Source: Pontederia crassipes (lineage: Eukaryota; Streptophyta; Magnoliopsida; Commelinales; Pontederiaceae). From it: a DNA stretch of 64,000 nt. The position numbers were made by a program, and so were the translations under genes. The stretch's first letter is position 1. Each line of letters begins with the position of its first letter. The notes under the pieces were generated by a model. It was not told where the DNA came from. It saw nothing but the letters and a program-made list of their open reading frames with translations, and searched no databases. The stretch covers positions 63,764,547-63,828,546 of the forward strand of contig CM060194.1 in assembly GCA_030549335.1 (NCBI GenBank). Reading direction: 5' to 3'. This document shows, one piece after another, positions 39,501 through 50,262 of the stretch.

Positions 39501-42013
39501 CGAATGCGTCGTATGATCTATGTAGCCGACCCCACCTAGTGGGATAAAGCTTTGTTGTTGTTGTATGCATCATGACTCTTGTTCTAATTTATTTTAAAGG
39601 TATCATAACTGTCAACCAAAGAGAACAAACACGTACAGGGCAACTTAGGAGATCAAAGTGGCATCTCCTGTTTGTACACAAGCTTAAGCATGTAACATAT
39701 GATCTATATGTCATTTAAATAGACCTCGTTAAATATAGAAAATAAAATTTCCAAACTTTCCAAATATAAATATATTAGACAAGGTTGAAAAGTTTAAAAT
39801 AATACATTGCCCTGTGTCATAAATGGCACTCAGTGGTCATTGTTCTGTCCCTTTATGAAAACATGTTTCTTGTGCCATAGAATCTTTGTGACTGAAATTA
39901 GTCAATATGCTTGAAGGAAAACAAACTTACAAAACAAAATATTATGTCTAGTACTAATTATAAGATTGACATCATCCTCTCTGTTTCTGGGTTCATCCTA
40001 TTATAGTAGAACAACTTAATGTGTGAAAAATCAAATGTGGAGGCTGCCTTCTCAGAAATAAAAAATCACAACAGAGAAGGAGAAAAGGAAATAAAGAAAA
40101 AAGAAATATATGAGAAACAAAGGAGAGGATATCTCCACAAAAAAAAGGTTAATTTTGTTTGCAGGTTTTCTTAGTCGATTGAGCCCTTTGTTATCCATGT
40201 ACTCTGGGTAGTTTTATGATCATAGCGACTCTTTGGATCTGATCAAGAATAAGTTTTTTGTTGCAATTAAGATCGAGTATTGACTTGGGATTTGTGACGG
40301 TTTCCATTGGAATCTGAAAACAAGGGGAAGATGATTGACTGTGATGCATATCATACTTTGGGAGGAATAATAAATAAACAACTTTTTTAGGGGAGAACTA
40401 GAACAAAATTATGTGAAATATTTCTCATAACATAAAAAATAGTAAAGGTGAATACAAATTTATGATATTTCAATTTTATTTGAGCTCCACAATTCCATCA
40501 TAAGTTCCAAGCGTAGATTAACAAGGGTTGTCAGAGGAATATATCCTTCACTTAAAACAGCAATGTTGCAATATTTATCTCGTCACTTGAAAATATATGT
40601 TACTCTGTCAATTTCTAGGTTTATGTTTGGTCTTCTAAGAGAGATAGATGATTCAAAATGACCACTTTCCAGGGACAACGAAGATCAGTAGGATTGTATA
40701 ACTTATATACACTTGGATGACTAGTTTATAATCATCCTTCAACCACTAGTTGAATACTGACATTAGGCAGAAATTTCAATGTTTTACAGTTAGAACTGCA
40801 TGAATATGGAAGAGGCACCTACCTGAAAGTGTGAGCTATTGAGGCATCTTGCAATCTGCTTGAACAAAGGAACCATGCACCGTTGGAACTCCACAGATTG
40901 TGTGGCCTCGAGAACCTCTTCCAGCTCACCAAGAAACAGCACCTCCTTCTGACAGTTGGTTACTGGCCAGTACTTGAGCAACCCCCTGATGATCGTGTCT
41001 GCAAGCTTGTAGTCCTTCTCCACGAACTGCGTGATACAGTAAGCCAGTTGCTGGTGATATAAGCTTACTGACTTGGGCTTGTGGAGAGGGAGAAGGGCGC
41101 GCACCAGGAAGAGCTTGTGCTCCTCCTTCATGGGCAAGGCGAAGCCATTGATGATGCTGCCAAGAATCTCTAATAGTTCGCCGATGCCACTGTGGCGCTG
41201 GGTCTCGAAAATGAAGCGGTAGAAGATGTTGTTAATGGCCTTGCGGATGAATGGGCGGTGAACCATGAACTTCCCATAGATACGGTGGAGAATTGTCTTG
41301 AGGTACTCGCGTTCGCGGGGATCCTCGGAATCAAAGAGGTCGAGCAGACGGAGCACGAAAGTGTGGTCGACAAATCGCTTGGCCACCTTGGTATCAGTGT
41401 CCGAGGAGACTATGTATCGGAGGAAGAGCTCGTAAACGAGTTGGAGGTGCGGCCAGGAGGGTTCGAGGTAGGGGTCCTCCTCTTCCGGGTCCGCGCTGGC
41501 GGCCTCTGAAGAGCCTGTGTTCTCGTGGGACGCCGGGGGAAGGGGGCGAAAGATGTTGACAGCGACGGTGCGGACGAGCTCTTCCTGCACGGGCTCGGAG
41601 AGGCGGCCGGAGCCGGACTGGACAAAGTCGATGAGCTCCAACAGGGTCTGGCGCTTGGTCTCTTTCTCGCGAGGGTACTTGAGGGTGTCGGAGAAGTCGA
41701 AGGCCACGGTGCAGATCTGGAGCTTACGGAGGAAGAGTGCCTGCCTCTCGGGCACGGGGACGTCGCGGAAGAGGGATAGGGCCTCGATCGACGGCGGCGC
41801 AGGCGGCCCGACCGCCGAGGAGACGGGCGGAGGGGGAGGGGCCGGCGCCGCGCCACCGCCAGGGACGGAGGAAGAGAGGGTGGTCCGGGTGGCGTGGTTG
41901 ACGGTAATGGCGGAGGCAACAACGGGGGGTGCGGCGGCAGCGGCGGGGTTGTTCTCGCCGGCGTCCGGTTTGGGGCCCTTCCGGCCGCCCAACTTGATGA
42001 TCCTGTTAAACAT
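36504..42013 (-). CDS. PP2A B' (B56) regulatory subunit
   Basis: This is a regulatory subunit that selects substrates and location for protein phosphatase 2A. Two exons, 42013-40823 (397 codons) and 36836-36504 (110 codons plus stop), join in phase 0 to 507 aa. The start [17 protein letters not shown] resembles the alpha/beta group of plant B' subunits. A Pro/Ala-rich linker (about 23-75) is followed by the all-helical B56 domain, with [74 protein letters not shown] and [21 protein letters not shown]. Exon 2 completes it with [18 protein letters not shown] and ends in a Lys/Glu-rich helix. All core motifs are present and length is usual for the family. The 4-kb single intron carries foreign gene pieces and a SINE. 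The isoform name is not certain. Confidence 0.93.
37801..38130. repeat. 172-bp tandem duplication in PP2A intron
   Basis: Copies starting at 37801 and 37973 both open with GAGCTTGATTTCCATGCTAG and continue through GATCTTGCCTGTTCAAT. They differ by scattered changes and small gaps. Confidence 0.85.
38255..39375 (+). pseudogene. Chimeric PIGM / pseudouridine-5'-phosphate glycosidase fragment
   Basis: Two host gene pieces are joined in the PP2A intron, on the opposite strand. The first is from GPI mannosyltransferase 1 (PIGM), the ER enzyme that adds the first mannose to GPI anchors. Exon-like part 38255-38453 has [20 protein letters not shown]. After a retained GT-AG intron, part 38867-39271 has [26 protein letters not shown] (one base missing between them) and [20 protein letters not shown]. 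The second piece starts at about 39272: [13 protein letters not shown], a TAG, then [14 protein letters not shown], the N-terminus of plant pseudouridine-5'-phosphate glycosidase (PUMY/PsuG). It stops at an exon-end GT. The kept intron means the donor was genomic DNA or unspliced RNA. The copy is dead. Confidence 0.8.
39391..39563 (+). mobile_element. Au-type SINE, shortened copy
   Basis: It begins AACTCCGCCTATGTTTTATA and contains GGATAAAGGAGGAGGGTTG and CCGACCCCACCTAGTGGGAT. It ends in a (TTG)n tail, the features of plant Au SINEs. Compared with the full copy at 54655-54884 it lacks about 50 bp in the middle. It lies directly behind the PIGM/glycosidase chimera and just before a 17-bp direct repeat. 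Confidence 0.85.
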
Positions 42014-42072
42014 TGCTGCTTCAGTTGCCGCTGCCGCGGCGGACGACGACGCCGCCGGAGGCGGAGAACACG

Positions 42073-42081
42073 AAACCCTAA
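42073..42081 (+). promoter_or_regulatory. Telo-box in PP2A B' leader
   Basis: AAACCCTAA, directly extended by CCCTAAC, lies about 60 bp upstream of the PP2A ATG. Telo-boxes are common near the start of plant genes active in dividing cells. An effect here is inferred. Confidence 0.4.
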
Positions 42082-42450
42082 CCCTAACTGAACAGAATAT
42101 AGGAAAAAAGAACCCTTTTTTGTGCGGTTCTCTCCGAGGAGGAGGAAGAGGATGACGAGGGACTAAATCTTAATAAGGAGAACAGTTGAGAAGGCGAGAG
42201 AATAATGGATCGGAGAATAAGAAGAAGAATGAAGGAACTGGGGATGTTCCCAATCCATAATTCTGGGACAAAAATATGAGAAAAAGGATTATTAAGAACA
42301 AGGCTAAATTATAATTTGGGTAAAAAAAAGGGGAGTTCTTTCTGCTTTGAGAGGCGAGAGAAATATAAAACCAAAGGGAATAGTTGCAGATGGATTGATT
42401 GGAGAGAGAGAGAGAGTGAATAAGGACAGTTGGATGGATTAGTTGCTTGG

Positions 42451-42458
42451 TATTTATA
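42451..42458 (-). promoter_or_regulatory. TATA box of PP2A B' gene
   Basis: On the minus strand the motif reads TATAAATA, about 440 bp upstream of the ATG. It predicts transcription starting near 42420 and a leader of about 400 nt. The (GA)n tract would then lie at the start site. Confidence 0.5.
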
Positions 42459-44234
42459 AAGGTAATTAAACTACCTGCTTATGGACAATAATAGGATTAG
42501 TTCCAGTTATTTAATTAATTAAGAAGGGTAGTAATAGTAATAATAATAGTGCTTAGTTGTTGGTCCTATTTCGTTGGCTCGGCATCATGCCGATAGAAGA
42601 GATCTCAGATCGAACGAATCGGCCCATTCTTCTTCCTATTTTGTTTGGTAGTTTTTGTTCTTTTGTCTTCCTTCTTAAACTTAAGACTACAATCTTGTAC
42701 TCTTTTAATTAGCCACAAAGTGATAACTCAAGACCCAATACATTGATGTATGAGTAGATCAAACCCATAACTGGTTAAACTAGTAAAAGCTCACCGGTTT
42801 GACTCAATGCCCAAACATTTTACCTCTTAACGTTCTAATTAACTTGGAGGCATGGAAAATGAAAAAAAGAAAACTAACCAGCAGTGACTGAACTATCTAA
42901 CGGTGGTGGCGTTGCAAATTTTTATTATACGCTCATATACATGTGTATATATTATATACAGATAAGTAAGCATACATGAGAGATTTGGTCTCCTAGATTC
43001 AGCTCAAATTGTCATGTAAGTTATTCTTTGCAATTGTTTTTGTTTACCTTGTGAAATTATTATATCATAAACATTAATTAAGATCTTGTCACTTCTAAAT
43101 GAAGCTAAAAATCAATCAATTGAATAGATAATATATTCGTGATACAATATTTTTCTTAATTACATAAATTTGCAACATATGTTGGGTCCCCACCAATTCC
43201 GAATCCCAAGGAGCTCTTCTATGCAGAATACAAAAGTTCGCGAGGCCTACAGTGAAACAAAAATTACAAGGACGCAACGTGATGCAGATAAAAATGTCGA
43301 CAAGTAGTTCAACTCGGAAACTCTCGTCACGCAATTGAACGGCCAATTCCAATAATCAGAAATTGGAACAAAAAGAGGGAGAAATGGGGGGAACAAGAAA
43401 ATCTGGGAAAACCGAAATGAGCCTGCAACTCATCAACCAGAGCCGGAGAAACCGCAGTCGCGCTATTGTTTTTCAACTTGTGTAGCAAAATGGCAGTCCC
43501 GTGCGTGGAGACACTTCAGGTCATATAATATTTGACCTTGTGTTACATCATAAAGGAACATGCAAGCAATACCGTAAAAAATCTTCGATCCAAACCATCC
43601 AACAGTGCTAATATCATGAGAACTAATGTATCTGCCAAATCCAACAATGGCTAAAAACTAATCTACAAAATCTCACAGTTTGAGATCTTAATGTCAGCAG
43701 TTAGGTCAAGAGATGATGCCAACAAGCGTATCAAAAGAAAACGAGGTCAGCATAGACTGAAGTACCCAAAACAAAGCACCCACGCAAGCCAATCTGCAAT
43801 TAGAGCCAACAACGAAGCATCCAACTTCGGTCTGCGAGGCAGGGCAAATTGCTCATCGGAAGAAGCTCAAAAACTGCCTCCAGCACAGAGTGAACGCAAA
43901 ATGACAAATGCCTGGCCATTGGATGTGCACAGTAAACATGATGAGTCCATACATCATTTACAAATGCATCAACCAAGCCAAATGCAAAAAAGAAGACACA
44001 TAAATCACAGGAGTGCGCCAACTAGCAACAACCACAGAATTCCAAAGATAACACCAAGTTACAATAGCAACGGTTCAGATAGTTTTGCTGCCACCTTAAA
44101 CAGTGATCTGGTTCAAGCAGGTACAATATCCTTTCTGATCAAGCATTAAAGTGATAGCTAACAGTACTACAGCCGAAATACTGAAACGATACAGCCAAAC
44201 TCTAGAAGAAACTGCATAAAACAGTCTGAATTGA

Positions 44235-47200
44235 TTAGTAGCGATCGTCATAAGATGGACGCCCTCCCCTGCTTGGACGATCATAAGGTCCAGCTCTATC
44301 TCTGTAACCACCTTCATAACGTGCAGGTCCACCACTTCCATACCTATCACTTCCAACACCACGAGGTCCATCCCTGTCATAACCACCACCTCTTGCTGGT
44401 CCATGTCGGTCATATCCACTGCCACGAGGACCTACATCTACTTCATAACTTCGCTCCTTGCTGTAACCATTTCCAGGGTAACGATCTGGAGGGGCACTGA
44501 CATACCTATCAGCACCAAATCGATCAGCAGGAGGTCCATAACGATCACTGATGTAATTATCACGACCACCAGCATATCGACTATCTCTGCTATCAAAACG
44601 TTCTCGGTCATCATAACGACCACCATCATACCTATCATCCACATAACGATCACTGTAGCGGTCTGACGCCCCAAAGCGATCCCCACGGCCACTCCCTCCA
44701 CCAGCACCTCCAAACCTAGACCGAGAAGATACTCTCCCACCATCCCCACCAGCAGAAGGGCATTCACGTGCCCAGTGTCCAGGTTTCCCACATTTGAAGC
44801 AATCTGAACGCCCTACAGGTGGTGGCCCATCAGCACCACGATAGCCTCCTCTTCCACCTGAAGAGTACCTGCCACCACTGTAGCCATAGCCAGTATCATC
44901 TGAGCTTGCCTTTGGTTGGGCCTTGTTCACAGAAATTTCCCGTCCATCCAACTTCCGACCATGCATCTCACTGATAGCTGTCTCAACTGCACGTGCATCC
45001 GAAAATGTAACGAAACCAAATCCACGAGGACGTCCAGAATCTCTATCAGTCATAATCTATACAAAGAGAAGACACTGAGAATAAATAAAAATATTTCAAA
45101 TATAAGTATGATCTCATGAAACACAATAATAAGGATAAAGAAGTAATTCCTCAAAGTAACCCAATACTTTCCATTTAAAATGGATTTCATCAAATGAATC
45201 TTCATCTCAAGATTTTTATTCCCTTGATGGCATTCAAAATTAGTAAAGAATAAAGTTGCTTGACATAAGGCACAACTACATGCCTCAGTGGTGGAGAGAT
45301 GAAGTATAGAGAGCCCATATTCAAAGGGTGGAAAAGGACAATACAAGTTCAAGAGAGAAAAGACTTGAAACCCAAACATGGCTTTCAGAACCTGAGAAAT
45401 CTTGCAGGGGTATCAGAAAACACATTGAGGTAAAAAATATTACGATGAGGAAAAATGACCTAAGCTAGAAGGAATCAGAGTGGACCAGTTGTCATCATGA
45501 AAAGATAACTCAAAACAGCATGAACTCCATTCTAATAATAAAGGTTTGTGCATCCAATTGCACAGAAGAAGAGTTTCAGCCTGACATAGTATTAGAAATA
45601 TGAAGGAAGACTTGGATCAGTCATTTGCAAAACAATGTGGTAATACCCTTCGGAATAAAGAGAAACAACAAAGTAAATTGTACCCAAAGATTCAACAAAA
45701 AATAACTTGGAGTAGAATTTACCAATCAGATTCATAAGAGGATTTAAATTCATTTGTGTCAATTAAACAGAACAGAAAATGCAGCCACAACAAATATTAT
45801 AATTCTGAGAATGACTACAAAACTTACCAGATGAACGAGGATACATTCTTCACATACAAATCTGAGGCACCACAAATTAATCAGACATCCATTTTCAAAT
45901 TTAAGTATCATTTCAAAATTCACGTCATTTCCAACTGAATAATCTACTTTCGCCAAAAACGTGCATCCTAGCAATAGCTCTTAAAATCCTTATTTGATGA
46001 TGTGAGAATGCCCCAAAGCATTCCCTTTTCGTTGAATAACAACATTCAATTTAATCCTCACTTTTCTCTGATGCAACAACACTTGTCATCATACACGAAT
46101 TATAAAACAGAACGACTATCAGACTCGAGATACCCAAAAAAGTCTGATCACATCCATCTTTTTTTATGCCTTGATACTCATTCACCAAGAAAAAAGACAG
46201 GTAAGCTTCAATATCTTCTCTGAACTGTCTCTGGTCACTTAGTTATAATTGATTAACTCCTAAAATCCTCAAGGAAAACACAAACAGCCAGTACAGGTAA
46301 ACAATGGGCTAGCTCAAATTTATCAAGGTACTTTTTGTTTTCAAGCATAATCCGCCATTGGAAATGAGAGATTGACAGGATTGTGATTATTAGAAGCATA
46401 TATGGCAAATCCAGCCAACGTGGAGTCACCGTAGCTTTAACTTCACAGAGAATGATTACTACCTTGGCATGGTTTAGCAGTTCAGGCAACAAACCAAAGG
46501 CCAGATTAGAGCAATGGAAATGATTAAAGATCTCCCTACAAATATAGGACAGGTAAAACCAGATTTGAAATCTTAATGGTGGTATTAACCACATATCTCA
46601 GCTGGCCCTAAGCAGCAACAAGAAACTAAGCTCACATGAATAAACAAAGTACCATTTAAATTTCTCATGGATCAGAGGGCAGGTCAAATTCAAAGCTGTT
46701 GGCACTAAAAGATGTTTCTGAAATTGCTGATGCACGAATGCACTCATCTGAAATACAATAGTTTTTTTCTCCTGCAGAAATATTGAATCAAAATAACTCT
46801 GAAATAACTCTTGGAAGCATTACCCTTTATCCAACTAAAAATGGCAAGCGGATCTGGAATACATGAAATCAAAGGGTGAAGAACAAGCTTTAGACTAGGA
46901 GATGAGTCACACAGAGGGCCAAATATCAACTCCCTTTTTCAGCAATGAGGTTCCCATGAACGAAGTGTCAAGATCCCCCTAAATGTCATCCAGCAAGGCT
47001 AACCGATTGCAGTAAAATGGTACTTTATTCAATCATGATTCAGACCCATTCTACTATGACGTTGTCAGCAGACCTCGAACCAATTATATGTTGTGATAAT
47101 AGAGGGACAGCAAAAGTGCATGAAAACAGCACCATATTCAATCTCAGTTTGAACCATTCTACGATGAAGCTGTCAGCAGATGTCAAACCAATTATATATT

Positions 47201-49390
47201 GTGAGGATGGAGGGACACATAACAACTAACAATTATATCTAGAACACATCCAAGTGCTGGAAATAGGAAAGGAAGCTAGGAAGACGACCATAAAAATATC
47301 TGATTAGAAATCATGATGCCATGGTGGAAGATGCCACAGATTTCTGAACTAATGACAGAACTGCAGAACCTCCTTGCAAATTCCAAGGCCTTTTAATCAA
47401 CCTCTAACAAAACGATAACTCAGTTTGACAATGAAGTATTTCGCACAGCTCAATCAAAAACCTGCCAGAACTGAATAACCTAAAGGAAGACATTGGCAAC
47501 TCGACAAATCCTTAGAGCACTAGTGAACTGTCCATGTACACTAGTAGCGAGGTAATGTACCACTGCATGCCAGCGGAACAGCACAGTAGCCATGTTATTT
47601 ATATACAACCACATTCTTTCTCTCGAAAAGATATATGGAATGAGGTGGCCGTGCCAGATATTAGAAGGCATTCTTTTCCAAAAAATCGTAGGAAATCTCG
47701 ATAGTATGCACTTCCCTTGAGCTGTAAGATGTTCGCCAGCAATACACTATAATGGACAAGTTAACCAGCCTTCCGGCGTAATAGTTGGATAATTTTCCAT
47801 TTTAGTGCTTAAATTCAACCCCACCCCCCCACGGCAAAAGTAACTGTGCAAGTAGATGGTCTCTATCTTGACTGTAAGCAACAACAAAAGTATGTCAAGG
47901 ATACTACACCGCTGCAAACCAGATTGTCTGAAATCAACTTCAAGCAGTTCCCAGAATCAATAAAAGATATTAAATAAAGCAGCCAAGACTGAAAGTTAGC
48001 CAGTCATGCCAAAACAACAGCCACAAAAAAATGAACTCTTCCCAGTAGGATCTCAATAGGCAAAGGTGGCAGGTGTACTTTCAGCAGACCACTAACAACC
48101 TTTTGCATGTTCTTCAGATGTAGACAGCTTGATCATTCACTCTCCAGATGCAACCGAAATAGTGTAAACAAAAACCATGTGTTTCAACGTGATAGACCCA
48201 TGATGTCCACATCTCCTCATGAACTATCTCACATGACAATAAACACATCAGGAAAACGCAATTTGGAAAAAGATCAAGTGATGAACTTTATCCATGAGAA
48301 AGAGATTATAATAAATAATTGTAACATCTTTCCTGATTTGAGTGCCCTATAAAAGAGTTTTTTAAGGGGAAAAAAATGCACCCCTCAATCAAGAAAATGT
48401 TAGAAATTTTAAACCAGATAAACAATGGATAATGCCAAAAGCCAACATTTTATTCCTTCATCAGAAATTTCTCCCATTGGAATAAAGCATATAAGAAACA
48501 GCACCTTTTTTGCATAGATATGTAAATTGTCTACATGTTTCTCATTTTATGTTTTAGAGAAAAACACAACTTTCATTCTCAAAAAACCAAAGAAAAAAAG
48601 AACATATCAGCGAAACAGCAATGAACCTTTTAGTAATAGAAAGAACAAATATCAGATACAGTTTGGTTTCTTTTGAATGAACTTTTTGAAGGTCGGAACA
48701 CTTTAAATGGCCCTTAAAAGCACAATCATGAGAATTTGAACTCAAATCATAATCAAATATTGACTCTATATTATTCCTTTTGCATGTAACTCAATCGTGA
48801 GCATGTGAACTCACATCATAATCAAGCATGGACCCTATATTATTCTTTCTGCATGTAACTGAATCAAAATACATTCAATATAAGAGCAAAAGAGGCAACA
48901 GGCAAGCTCCATGCACTAAACCTCTCTGGCAAGCAGAGGTCAGTGACCCCAATTCTAGTGTTTGAAATAAACATCAGTTAACAAAGATTGCAGTTTTGAA
49001 TCCCGAAAGGCATAATATATAATTTATGCAAATCTCAGTAAGGAAAGAAATAAGTACTCATGTTCAGATCAGGAATTTTGTAATCTGTAATCACAGAAGG
49101 CATTAGTATGACAAGTATCTTAGCATTTGACCTTCGAATCCCTTGAGCGCATCACATAGTATATCCCAATATCAACCACAAGAACATACGATACCGCATC
49201 CGCAACATCACACAGATAATAAACGTTCTACAACTACACCGCAAGAAAAGATGGAAAAAGATTAATCATTAGTCCTTACCTGGGCCTCAATGACCTTGCC
49301 GAAGCGGCCGAACTCATCCTCAAGGAGCCTCTCTGTCGTCTCCCAAGACAAACCTCCAACGAAGATCCGATTCTCCTCCTTTCCGGCCAT
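44235..49390 (-). CDS. RZ-1-type glycine-rich RNA-binding zinc-finger protein
   Basis: This is a nuclear hnRNP-like protein of the RZ-1B/RZ-1C type, which binds purine-rich exonic RNA and SR proteins in splicing and transcription control. Two coding exons, 49390-49280 (37 codons) and 45056-44235 (273 codons plus stop), join in phase 0 to 310 aa. The split lies inside the RNA-recognition motif. RNP2 is IFVGGL (9-14) and RNP1 is RGFGFVTF (48-55). A Gly/Tyr/Ser linker leads to one CCHC knuckle, [14 protein letters not shown] (123-136). The C-terminal half is rich in Arg, Asp, Tyr and Gly (repeated DRY, RYD and GGYD units), a low-complexity tail that may phase separate. Length matches Arabidopsis RZ-1C. 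The 4.2-kb intron is long; a second, 5' UTR intron is possible between about 49403 and 49600. Confidence 0.93.
47015..47225. repeat. About 105-bp tandem duplication in RZ-1 intron
   Basis: Two adjacent imperfect copies share TTCTAC(T/G)ATGA, TGTCAGCAGA and AACCAATTATAT. They produce a short plus-strand ORF with an internal protein repeat, which is not considered a gene. Confidence 0.75.
48738..48850. repeat. Tandem duplication in RZ-1 intron
   Basis: Two neighbouring copies contain AACTCA(A/C)ATCATAATCAA, then CTATATTATTC and GCATGTAACT. Both lie in non-coding intron sequence. Confidence 0.7.
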
Positions 49391-50262
49391 GTGCGGCTAC
49401 AGGGATTACGTCTTTCAAAACCCTAACAAAGAAAATAGGAGAAAAAACATCAAAAAAAGGGTGACATCGAAGAGAGAAACCGAGGAGAAAACCGATCGAA
49501 GTCGGCAATTTCTGCCATTCACGTAGTCCACCAGTCATGATTCGGACGGAAATCCCTAAAAATAGCTGGGACGACAAAGAGAGAAGATGAGTACCTCAAA
49601 AGAAAGAAACCACCGAGAAGGGGTCAGAGCTGCGGGAAAGAACTAGGGCTTCATGAACAAAGGGGCGCGGCGCGTGCACTTATGTATCCTAGTCCTAGGG
49701 TTAATGCAAATAGCCCCTTCACTTATGCGGATATTGTAGAATAGCCCTCGCGTTCGAATAGTATTGGACCAGGCCAAAATCCACATGCTTCTCAACTTAA
49801 ACCGGCCCATCTTGCTGTAAATCATTTAAATTTTGACTTTTAGTTTGATTGTTTATTTATAAAAAATAAGACACGTATGTGGTATCATGCTGCCATATGT
49901 ATCATTTCAAACTTATTAATTGTTTAATTAATTAACCGTGATCTATTAAGTTAAGTATTAATTGTTAAATTGATATTTGGGAAATAAAAAAATGGCCAAG
50001 TCCATAACCGAGATGGGGGAAGCGATTTTGGAGACTTTATCTGTACACACAAAGGAAATGGAAAAAAAGACATTCGAAATTTTCATTTAAATCAATGAGA
50101 TGAATTTCATTTTCCTTCTTTTCTTTTATTGATCATCAATGTAAATTACATTTGCTGTGGCCTGTGGGATGAGGATCAAATTTACATTCTGTACAAGATT
50201 TGATACAACTATCTATTATAGGCTTAGATGTACATCTTTTTGCAGTCAGACAATGTATTGGG
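49391..50262. other. RZ-1 leader/promoter and 3' flank of the ATPase gene
   Basis: A telo-box AAACCCTAA lies at 49418-49426, about 30 bp upstream of the RZ-1 ATG. On the minus strand a donor-like GAG|GTACTC near 49600 and an acceptor-like CTGTAG near 49403 could frame a 5' UTR intron. The part near 50100-50262 probably holds the 3' UTR of the ATPase gene. Confidence 0.5.

Larger units (their letters stand above)
42014..44234. other. PP2A B' promoter and RZ-1 3' flank
   Basis: The right side of the PP2A start holds a (GA)n stretch near 42401-42417 and a TATA box, seen on the minus strand. From about 43200 to 44234 lies the 3' flank of the RZ-1 gene, probably with its 3' UTR. The plus-strand ORF at 43691-44149 has no family features. 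Confidence 0.55.

Noticed and set aside
42073-42088. Telomere-like CCCTAA repeats
   Set aside because: Only two units lie in a gene leader, so this is a telo-box and not a telomere remnant.
41517-42155. 212-codon plus-strand ORF opposite PP2A exon 1
   Set aside because: It is antisense to the conserved B56 coding exon and has no independent motifs.
43691-44149. 152-codon plus-strand ORF downstream of RZ-1
   Set aside because: It has no family motif and lies opposite the probable RZ-1 3' UTR; composition looks random.
44231-44791. Overlapping ORFs opposite and alongside RZ-1 exon 2 (His/Tyr or Thr/Ile-rich)
   Set aside because: They are shadows of the repetitive Arg/Asp/Tyr/Gly codons of the real gene.
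47017-47229. ORF with an internal protein repeat in the RZ-1 intron
   Set aside because: The repeat stems from a DNA tandem duplication in intron sequence, and there are no conserved motifs.
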